Positions 33,801-45,800 of a DNA stretch of 64,000 nt are shown here, piece by piece. A model generated the notes under the pieces. That model searched no databases and had not been told where the DNA came from. It saw only the letters and a list, made by a program, of their open reading frames with translations. The DNA is taken from the NCBI GenBank assembly GCA_951640165.1, contig OX621248.1, positions 124,001 through 188,000 on the forward strand, written 5' to 3'. Each line of letters starts with the position of its first letter. The first letter of the stretch is position 1. The DNA is from Pseudoips prasinana (taxonomy: Eukaryota; Arthropoda; Insecta; Lepidoptera; Nolidae). The position numbers and the translations under genes were made by a program.

Positions 33801-36800
33801 ATACCACATACTATTTATGAAACAAACTTAGAAATTAAAAAATATATTTTAAAACAAACAAATGCCGTTATCATAGAACATCAAAGTCAAACTATAGGTA
33901 CTTCAAAATATCATAAACCATCTCTTATATAAATTTAGTTCATTTATAAAAATTGTACGTATTGTAGCATGGATACTGCGATTATCTACAAAAAAGGTTC
34001 GGCAACCTTACCTCACGTTGCAAGAACTACGACGCGCTAAAATGCTTATTGTAAAAAACGTGCAACAAACAGAATTTGTCGACGAAATACTTTACATAAA
34101 CAAACATGGAAAAGTTCATTCTAAAAGTAAATTTTTTAATCTGAACCCCATTGTTGATCAAGACGGCATTCTTCGAGTGAGTGGTAGATTAAGAAACGCT
34201 GAGATGTGCCCTGAGATGAAGTATCGCATCATCATACCTCATAATCATCGACTTACTACATTAATAATACAATATACTCATGAATTATCTAACATTCAAC
34301 AAAAATACTGGATCATTGGCGGTTATATGGCAACAAAAAAGTTTATACGACAATGTATTACATGCAGAAAACAAGAACCAGTAAAACAATTTCAACTTAT
34401 GGGTGACCTACCATCATCTAGAGTTAACCCTGAAAGCCCTTTTTATCATTGTGGCGTAGATTACACGGGTTTCGTAGAAGTTAAGGCTAATAAAGGGCGC
34501 GGGATAAAAACGAGTAAGGGATACATAGCGCTTTTCATATGTATGGTGACAAAAGCTGTTCACTTGGAATTAGTTTCCGATTTAACCACTTCAGCTTTCC
34601 TAGCATCTTTGCACCGAATGGCCGCTAGACGCGGAGCACCACGTCACACATACAGTGACAACGGAACAAACTTCGTGGGAGCCAACAGAATGCTACAAAC
34701 AGAGTATGAACAACTTCAGCAAATCTTTAGTGAACATTAACATTCGAAGAATACACCACTCTACTGTCCAGAATAGAAGCTTGTATGAACACACGACCGC
34801 TCTGTGCGCTGTCAGAAGATCCTCAAGATCTAGAATTTCCAACGCCAGCCCACTTCCTATCGACACGACCAGGTTTATCTGTAATAGAAACAGAGGAAGA
34901 TGCCCGGACCAGATGGCACTTAACGAATAAATTGTTTACAAATTTATGGAAAAGGTGGAAAACCGAATATCTAACACAATTATCTGCAAGAAACCAGTGA
35001 AAGGAGTATCAGAAAAATATAAGCGTGGGTGACCTAGTAATCATACATGATGATGAAATTCTACCGGCAGGAAAATGGCCAGTTGGTCGCGTTACAGAAG
35101 TCCACCCAGGAAAAGATGAGCTCGTGAGAGTGGTCACCTTGAAAACAAAGAATGGCTACTTAAAACGTACCATCGTAAAATTGTCGATTTTACCTTTGAA
35201 AAACGACACGGAAGATAAAAAATATCAACATATTATGAGTAAACCAGCATCCAAACAGACTTCTATATCACAGCCAAAGAAGCAAAACCGCCGTCAGTCG
35301 AACACAGGAACAAATTCCAAATTATTAAACATTGCACTAGCATTACTTTTCTTTATTAGTATTATATCGCCAACCACAGCCTCATATAACTTTACCCAAT
35401 TCGACAGCAACCAGACATTATATTTTGATCCAGTCGGAAGAATTAATTTAATTCGAGATAAATGGAAACTCGTAACATATTATGACATGTCTCCTTATTG
35501 GAAAGGATATAAAGCCGTTAAAGATTTTACAAACTACATTGAAAGGTCGTGTGAGTCACTATCAGTACCAACACATTGTAACATGATCCTATTACAAATA
35601 CGTCATGATTACAATGAACTTGAATACTATAACCAGCTTTTGCTGAGCCAACACTATGGCACGAGCTTACGATCGCGACGCGGTCTTATCAACGCGGTTG
35701 GTTCAGTTGCTAATACTTTGTTCGGAGTTTTAGACGAGAATTTCGCCGAAAAGTACCAGGAGGATATTAAACTGATGTTTAGTAACCAAAAACACCTTGC
35801 TCAGTTATGGAAAAACCAAACCTCTCTAGTTGAAGCGGAACATAACATATTATAAAGAACCGAAGCTATGATAGAAACCCAACACAAAATCATAAATAAA
35901 CATTTAAACGCTTTGGATTCCGCCACCAATGTACTCCAAAAAGAAATCAATAACATGGCAACTCAGCAAGATTTCACTCTCATATCGATTGCAACACTTA
36001 ATATGATCCACAATTTAAGACGAATACAAGACACCTTAATCGATACAATTTCAGAAATTTATCATGGTCAGATTAGTCTGCATTTGTTGAACCCTAATCA
36101 GATGAAACAAGAATTACAAATAATACATAGTCAAATGCCCAAGGAACTAGCATTACCAATAACTAATATTGAAACCGATATTCAGCACATTTATAAATTA
36201 CTGAAAGTAAAGTGACAATAATATTACTGAATTACTGATGAATAATCAACTACTGACAAATGCCACTGACATAGCGACCGCCTTTAATAATCATTTTATT
36301 GACTCTACAAATACCGTGACATTTTATAATAATAATACTTATCATAATGACATTCATAATATGACAATTGCTAATTCTATGTATCTTAGCTCTATGACTG
36401 AAGATGAGGTAAGAAAAGGGATTATAGCTCTGAAAAATACTAACTCGGAAGGGTATGATGGAATCAGTACCAAGATAATCAAATCTTGTAATTTACAACT
36501 GACTCCCATTTTAACATATTTGATTAATCTCTCATTTTCTTCAGGATTGTTCCCAGAGGCCTTAAAATTGTCGATTGTAAAACCATTGTACAAAAAAGGT
36601 GACAAAAATGATGCTAAAAACTATCGCCCAATTACTCTTATACCTATTCTGTCTAAAATATTCGAGAAGTGTATGCATAAAAACTTGTAGATTTTTGCAC
36701 TAAATATAAAATATTAGCAAATGAACAATTTGGCTTTCAAAAGGACAAGTCGACGACATTGGCTATATTTAATCTTCTCAGCCATGTTCTAAAAAATATT

Positions 36801-39800
36801 AATAACAATTATTTAACTACAGGCCTTTTTTTTTATCTATCTCAAGCTTTTGACTTTGTTGAACATGATATTTTATTGCAAAAGCTAGAAATCATTGGTA
36901 TCAGAGGGCTAGCATCAAAATGGATTTCGTCCTATATTAGTAGTCGAAAGCAATGTGTTGTCATTAATAAAGTTGATGGCAATGTGCTGACTTCTTACTC
37001 ATCGATATTCCGAGAAAATAAACGCGGTGTTCCACAGGGAAGCGTATTAGGCCCAATTTTATTTATATTATACATAAATGACATACCCTCGGTTATTAAT
37101 CATAAATGCATATTATTTGCAGATGACATTTCGATTATTATGACATTTCGATTATTGTGACATCTGATAAAAAGTATAATTCTATATCTGACCATGAAAT
37201 GGAAATTAACAACACTATTGACAAAATCTTAGAATGGCTTCAGACTAATAAACTAAAAATTAATTTAGATAAATCCAATTTAACAGATCCAAACATATCA
37301 AATATAATTTTAAACTAAATATCGACAGATTGAAAGAAGTCGCACAGACTAAATTCTTGGGATTACTTATAGACGAGGGCTTAAATTGGAAAATTCACAT
37401 AGATAATTTATGTAATAGGATTAACAAATTTGTATATGCCCTTAGTCAAGTTAAGAACGTCGTAAATAAGAAAACGGCTATTATATTGTACCACGCCTAT
37501 ATTGAATCCATATTACGTTATGGACTGATGATATGGGGAAACAGCACAGATAAAAATAGAGTATTCATTGCCCAAAAAAAAATGCGTTAGGGCTATTGGT
37601 GGAATCCGTCTTGATATGTCATATGAACCACTCTTTAAGAGTCTAGGCATATTACCACTTCCTTGTCTCTACATGTATGAAAGGAAACGGGCGAAACTGG
37701 GCTTGAACGTACACAAATGAATTATTTATTAATAATTTTTATTTATTTTTTTTATTTTCATTCATTTATTACCAAGGCATTTTAATATGGGATAAAAAAA
37801 ATAATATTTAATCAAAATAATACTGACTTTCTTTACTTTCACTTTTTAACAATGTTGCCAAATGAAATAAGGATTTATTTAATAATCGATTTTAATCGAT
37901 AAATTGTATTATTATAAAAATAGAAAAACAAGATAATAAAAAAGTAACAGTATTACTTCTTTATATTAGGTTTAAAAAACTTTTAAAATAAGAACTTAAT
38001 TATATTATCTAAAATCATCTCTAAGAACATCTTAAAAAGATTTGATTAACGGTTCGATTTGACAATCGATTAATATACTTTTTTATTATACAGGCAACAA
38101 AGTAAAACTCGTGTCAATATGACATCGAACGCCAAACAAACAAAAACCGTTCGCTTTCGCTTTGAACTTGCGATAGTGGATACTGTATTTTGTTGTTTTC
38201 GTGTGCTTTTATATTATTTTGCGACTTTGGCTACGTATATAGGATTCTGACGGTTATTACTTTGACGGACGACCCACGCATTTCTTACAACGGACTTTGT
38301 TATCTTGCCTACTCGACTTACCTCAGACCGCTTACCGGATTTGGAAGCAACATACAATGAGTGATCAACGTCTTCATTGTATCAACTGCGGCATCTGGCA
38401 GGGTAATCCTTCCATAGGGTTACGACCAATAGAAGAGGAAAACATTATTGCAGTTATACAGCAATGGGTTGCACCTCAAGTGGTAAGTAGTTTATTTAAT
38501 TATATCTTAATATAATATGATCGATATTTTAAGTACAGTCCAGCAAAGATACCTTTAAAATAATATCTAATTGGCATATTATTGAAGTAAGGTTCAATAA
38601 TATGCCAATTAGATAATATTCCTACATAATATCACTATAATGCCTTTGATTTATTTAAATTCCAAGTAAGATTTACGGTTCGATTATCACTATTAAAGGC
38701 ATTTATTTAGAAGAAAATAAGTACTGAAGATAGTTCTTTTTATATAACTAACTTAAATAATTAAGCAATTTAATGAAACAATAGTACTATTGAGTGACCT
38801 GGTATGAAAGTATTAATATATAACCTCAGCGTCACCATGACGTCAGTAAGAAGTAATATGCAATTCTGAATGATACAGTTTTCTCACTGTTTTTATTTTG
38901 TGCAACAAATATGTACAATGTTCTGAGTCATAATTCTGTAATTATTATTTGTGGAAACTGTAAATAACTGACTAACATTGTTGTAGGTCAACAGATCTCA
39001 TCACATTTGTCAAGGATGCAGGGATTTAGTCGTGAATACCTTGAGCACAGAGGAGCAACTTTCATTGCCAATGTCTGGACATCGCCAAGTGTGTGTGAAC
39101 TGTGGACGTTCAGTGTTGCGGGCAAGATCTCATTTATTGCACACTGACACTGAACGAGAAAGAAGGATTTATACAGTCATTTCTGAATGGATATTGCCTC
39201 GGACTGTAAGTTTTTATTAGGTTTAGTTTTTTTGTATTTTATACTACTACAGGGTAATCTATGTATACTACTATGTCTGTTTATTTTTCACACTAATTTC
39301 TGAAATACCTGTCAGATTTGAGAATCATTTTTGTATATTATTGTCACATTCATAAGGAAGATTATACGGAGAGGGAACAAATGGGATATGCGCTTACAAA
39401 GGTACGGGCAAAAGCTAGTGTAATATAATTAGGCAACATATAAAAACACAAATCACATTGCAGCCTGTATTTCACGAAGGTGTAGATTAGAAGAGATACA
39501 CGTTTTACAGTGCTGTTTTTATGGTCAGGTATTACCTTTTTTTAAAAAAAGGCTTATTATAAAATATTTTTTCCAGATTTCAAGAGCTCGAGCTCTCATA
39601 TGTCATAGTTGCTGGGTGAGAGCTGATAGAAATGCCCATCATTTTTTGGCTGGGCCATCTGGATCTTCAGCATCAGTAGATGTAACAAGTGAACATGATG
39701 AATCAACTTCGCAGTCTAGTTCACAGACTACTTTGCACTCTACTTCACTGTTTACTACTGACGTAGCTGTGTCACAAGCCACTGCACAAGATATATCACA

Positions 39801-42800
39801 GACTACTCCTCAAAATACATCACAAGGTACGTCACAGGGTACTCCACAGTTTACCCCCAGGTCAAGTACAACTATAATATTACCTGATTATGTAAGAGCA
39901 GTAGAAACTGAATCACATTGTTTTATTGAAGGTTGCCGAAGGCAAGAGAGGAATAGAGTTCCTGTCACAACCAGGAAAATGTTGTTAGATCTTTATAAAT
40001 TCTACATCCCAAAAAACAATAGATTATGCAATCATCATATTAATATTCAGTCTTGGGATTTTCTCACTGGGGTTTTAGAAAACTATGTTAATGTGTTTAC
40101 AGCATTGCACATTCAAGACATGCTAGAATTAAAGAGTCACGCAAATACTGGTCTTGATGTTATTAATATCCAAAATATGGAAGATCGTTTGGTTCACCAT
40201 TGGTTAGGCTTTACTAAAGAACAGTATCAAAGGATTTTAAATGAAGTGCCACAATTACTGTTAAAGTCATCAGGCCCCATTGGGTTGACAGCATACTTGA
40301 TAAAGTTGAGAACCGGTGATTCCAATGAAAGAATATCTGCGCTATTTAACATTCCAAAAAGAACACTTGATGGTTATGTTTCTGAAGCTCGACACTTGAT
40401 GTATGATTATTTTGTACCTAGGCATTTAGGGCTTAACCATATAAATCGCCAGGAAAATGTTGACAGAACCTTGTTAATACCTCAAGGTTTATTTGGAAGC
40501 CATAACGGGGAAAATAAACCTGTAATAATAATCGATGGTACATATTGCTATATTGATAAAAGTTCAAATTATTTGTACCAAAAAAGAACTTACAGTTTAC
40601 ACAAGTATAATAACTTAGTAAAACCATTTATACTTGTATGTACAGATGGTCATATTGTTGATGTAATGGGCCCCTATCCTGCTACCACGTCGGATGCAGA
40701 AATCATTAATAATGAGTTTCGTGATGCTAATTCGATGTTACGACAGTATTTTCAAGCTGGTGATGCATTCATTTTGGATAGGGGCTTCAGAGATGCCTTG
40801 CCTTTATTAAATGAATGTGGTTATAGAACTTACGTACCACCAACATTGCCGCAGGGTGAATGGCAGCATTCCACATTAGAAGCTAATAAATCGAGGGTAG
40901 TCACCATATGCAGATGGGTTGTTGAAGTTGTGAACGGAAGGTTTAAAAGGGATTTTAAATTATTTAGACAAGAATATTTTAATACTGCTTCAAAACATTT
41001 AATGACTGATTTTGAGGTGGCTACCTCACTATTAAATGCTTTTCACCCTCCCATTACAAATCGTGTTGATGCTGGGGATATTTTACAAATAATCAATGAG
41101 AATATGAACAGAGAAAATGATTTAGGCTATTATGTCATTCAAAATAATATAAACCGACGTAGGGCTGATTTTACAAGAATTCATGTGCAAAATGATAATT
41201 TAAATGATGTTCCCCAGCTCACACATAGTGATTTAATAAAAGTATCTTTAGGTATTTACCAAATTAAACAGGCTAGGTCATATTATGGAGAACACATACG
41301 ACAAGATGGTAGATATGAAATAGAAGTGTGTCGAGATACGGACAGCAACCTACTAAGAGAACTGTCGATTGCCACTCATTCTTGCTGGCTATTGAGAGGT
41401 CGAATAAAATCAAGACATATAAGTTCAAAAACATATTTTACCTACATTTTAGTTGACAGTTCTCTTAATGGAAGAGAGGCCATAAAACAATATTATTGTA
41501 ATTGCTTGGTAGGAAAACGGACTGTAGGTTGCTGTTGTCACATAATGTCCATAATATGGTACCTAGGCTGGGCAAGGCATCAACAGGATGTAACACCACC
41601 TGCACAGTTTTTAGACGATATTTTAATTGTATATGATGAAGTGGATTAATAAATAAATAAAAGAGAAATGTGATTTTTATTCCTGCTTACCCTTTTTTAT
41701 AATAAGATTGCAAATATTTAACATTTACAATCCAGTTAGGCGACGCCGGCGCTTTGAAAACCACACACAATGTGTTCATGCTCTAAAATACATTCTGATA
41801 AAATCTAGTCTACAATAAAGTCTAAATAATAATCTAAATAGACCATAAGAGCACTGACAGCTTGGAAGAATAACTTATAAAGAAGCAAAAAAGGTTAGTT
41901 TTGTGTAAACTAATAATACCCTATATTTTTTTTCTCCCATATTGCAATTCTATAAATATTTTTTTATTTTAAATAGTAATAATATTGAAATGATATAATG
42001 TAATAATCGTTGCTGTACGGTGAAGCCCAACTTTGTATGAACATTCGCCCGTCTCCTTTGTAACTTTGTGTATAATAATAAAACATTGTTTCAAAAAGCT
42101 TATGAAGTAAATTCGAGATTAAAAAGGGATGCACACAGACTGGTATTACAAGACATTCCTAAATCAGATAAGTATTCTAAAAGTTGTCTTGCAATGTGTG
42201 TTAGAATATACAACAAGATACCCAAAGAGTTAAAATTAATAAACAACAAAAACTTATTTAAAAAAAAATTGTACAAATGGCTCAGCATTCATAATTTCTA
42301 TGACATCAAGGATTTAAAATAAAATGCCTTTTTAAAAAATAATATGCACACAATGTAATTTTTTAATATTTAACTATATGCATACTTAATAATGTTTAAA
42401 ATTTGATCTTGACCAATTTTTACAATTATATTGAATTAATATTACCATGACATTACTTAGATTTATTAATTATTGTGATTATATTGTATAAATTTTAAGT
42501 TTTATTTGTATATTGACATATATTATTAATTATTTTGCATGCAATTTTTACATTTTTTTGTAAGCTAAACATGTGGAACACAATATGTAACCATTTGTAA
42601 CACCATCATACCATGTTTAAGGCAAATAAAGACTTATCTTATCTTATCTTATCTAAAAACACGAGTCACTCGAGAATATATCATATTTGAAATTACTTTC
42701 CCATTGATCGCAAGGGAAGATTTCCAATTATACAAAATAATAGCTATCCCGCACCAAAGTAATACTACCATGGTTACTATAATTCCAGTTTCTCAGTACG

Positions 42801-45800
42801 TTGCAGTCAATCTGAAAAAAGATTCTTATTTTATACCTAAAATAAATGAACTACATATATGTTTGCTTCACGGAGACTCATTCATGTGCGAACTATTTAA
42901 ACCTATCATGAAACTAGAGAATGATAACAGCTTCTGTGATAGTAATCCATTGACCCATAAATGCAAAACACAAAGGTCAATGTGTATAAATAAATGGGTC
43001 GAATTACATTCAACGCCTCAGTATTTGTATTTTTGTTGTGATGCCTACACAATTAAAGTGATATGCGAAGATCAAGTTACCGTACACCAGCTCACTCGGG
43101 CAGGGGTCATTAGCATGTCTGAGAAATTTGTTGTACGAGGCAAGGATTTCGAACTATATTCGCTATTGCAACAATCTAACCAAATCCAACTTTCATCAAA
43201 AATTACGGTACCAAAACTTGACCAAATAAATCACATCATCAATATTCAAATGCCTGAAGATGAGGTATTAACTGAAGATAAGTCTTTGAATAGATCAATA
43301 TCTCTTCTTGGAGAACAAATAGAGACCTTAAGATCCAGCAAAGCAGAAGTAGAAGAGATGTCGTCTCATGATATCCATCATTACACCATCTCTTACATAC
43401 TGTTAGCCGTCGTTGTATGTGCAGCAATAATGTGGATATGGAGGAGGGCCTACTGCGGTTTGTGCCGCGGACCTCGCTGTGGGGAGGATCAAGGCGGACA
43501 GAACGGAAGGGCTTTCTCACGAACAATCAGAGACAGAGTGAACAGTGAAAATGTGCAACCATCAAACCGTGAAAGTGAAGTGGAATTAAAAACTTTTCTG
43601 GCCAGACGGTGGCCCAGTGCAATGCGAAAAGCAGGACAAAGGGAGAGGGCTACAATGCCTTCTACTCGAAAAGAACGCGCCGTTTTCACTATAGAGGACT
43701 CATTAGTTTAAGACATGTTTTATTTAGATTTTTTACATTTTTTTATCATTTAATTACTATACCAATAAAACTAACCATTAAATATAATTCACTTGACTAA
43801 CCATTTACAAATTTAATAGATTAAATCAAATCAAATTTTATTGTTATAAATATTATTGTTTACATTAATATAGTTTACATAATTGTGCTTAGATAAGATA
43901 GGGTATTTTATTATGAAAGTATGTACGATGATTTGATTTACTCACATCTTCCCTTCTCATCTCGTGCTCGGGAGTAGGTTCGGACATTGACCGAACAACT
44001 CAGCACTTTTATGTTAGTCATTATATAAATTCACTACTATTAGCAAATAAAGTCAGTTCGTAAGTAACTCGCGATCGACACACTATCAAAGCAATCGGAA
44101 ACCGCTCCGATTGCCGCGTAAAGATCAAATCAAATCATTTTAGATCTTAATATATCATTTTATAAATCTTAGTAATAACCAACTAAATAATTGTAGTTTA
44201 TATACCTTTAATATATCATTTAAAACCTTATATTTAGTATCATTATCTAATCAACCAAAATACTTAAAAGTGCAGGTCAGTGCTAACTACGGGAGCAGGC
44301 CTAAACTTTTAATCTTCCTATATATAATTATAAATAACCATATCAACTCAACAGCTCTTTTGGAAAATATTCAATTTAAAGTGCCTCGATACTCATCCTC
44401 ACGTCAATCACGTTCTAAAGATACATTTTCTATTCCTTTTTGTCATACCAATTGCTAAAAATGCCTTCAGACGCTCATGTAATTGTTATAACAAACATAT
44501 GGATAACGTAGATATATTTTTTGATAAGTTGCCAAAATTCAGGGAAAAGGTTAAAATAATAATATTAATACAATATAGTATGTATGTACGGATTTAGATA
44601 TACTGATATATATATGAAGCATGTATACATCTAAAAAAAATGTTTATATTTTTTAATATGCTTGATAATTGTGTAAGGATTAACTCTATTTTATCTTATC
44701 TTTTGTCCGTCATTTTAGTTTGCGTAGGTAATTAAAGTTTGTGTAATATTATGGCTTATTAGGTCTGTTTGTATTTCTATTTGTAACAATATTTATGTAA
44801 GACTGTTTTTGTCTAAATAAATAAATAAAAAATAAATGTTGTACTTTAGCGAATAACACTTCTCTTATCTTTAAAGTAGATTGAAACAGAGATGAACTTG
44901 CTGAAATAAATAGTGCTCTCACACTGATTATCGAATCGTTCACGGTTAATAACTTAGTTCTCAATGCCAAAAAAATTAAGTGCGTTAAATTCACCACACC
45001 TAATGAGACTAATGTTGGTCCAGATCTGGTAATGAACAATGGAGTGTAGAATCTGTTCAATCTACTACATTTCTGGGCATAACATTAGACAGAAAACTTG
45101 AATGGGGTCCTCACATATCCGGCTTGGCTGGAAAATTAAGCTCTGCCAGCTGCTTATGCTGATAGAATAATTAAACAACTTACAAACATAGATACTGCGC
45201 GACTGGTTTATTTTAGCTGTTTCTACAGTATTATGTCTTACGGTATACTACTGTGGGGGAAGGCGGCTGACATCCAGAGTATCTTTATTCTACAAAAACG
45301 TGCAGTACGAGCTATTTATCAGCTAGGTGCAAGATTCTCCTAAACAAAACAAAAAAAAACGAACTAGCCATGCCAGGCTTTAGAGTAAGCAAAACTAATA
45401 AATCATTTTTAGGAAATTGTATTAGGTTTTATAACAAGCTTCCTACTCAAATTACTGATCTGCCTGACACAAGTTTTAAAACACATATTAAACGTATACT
45501 TATGGCTAGGGGTTATTACACCACTAAATCTTACATCGAGGACAAAGACGTCTGGCTCTCACTTCCTACCTGCACATTGCTCGCTGGAGATCTTGTAGCC
45601 ATATAGACATGACTGATCTGCTGTGTTACGTGAACTATCTGTAAATGATTGCTATCATATACTTAATTTAAAATTATTGACTCTGTCTCAAAATTAATAA
45701 TGTTATTGTTTCGAAGTTCTTCTTTTGTATACCTAAATATAATCTAAAATAATAAGCATTCACACAACCGATCGAGCATATATTGTGTTTGCCTACTAAA

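Larger units (their letters stand above)
37683..42056 (+). mobile_element. DDE DNA transposon with inverted ends
   Basis: The left end GGAAACGGGCGAA and the reverse complement of the right end GGAGACGGGCGAA agree at 12 of 13 bases. Beyond these, ACTGGGCTTGAACGTAC and AGTTGGGCTTCACCGTAC also correspond after an 11-base insertion. The transposase gene occupies 38357-41649. The element interrupts LINE #3, whose frame resumes at 42057. The target-site duplication is unclear. The superfamily is probably ISL2EU/PIF-related (DDE_Tnp_4-type core); this is an inference. Confidence 0.72.
24573..44311 (+). mobile_element. BEL/Pao LTR retrotransposon with env (BEL-1), interrupted twice
   Basis: Order: 5' LTR, gag (25211-26850), protease, RT-RNase H and integrase (31473-35010), DUF5641-type end fused to an envelope frame (35025-36216, resumed 42656-43711), 3' LTR. 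Removing the two inserted LINEs leaves ~8.7 kb, a normal length for an env-bearing BEL element. LTR divergence of ~1.8% makes it fairly young. It is nevertheless dead: there are stops in gag, loss of the RT catalytic box, loss of part of integrase and stops in env. Confidence 0.92.
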
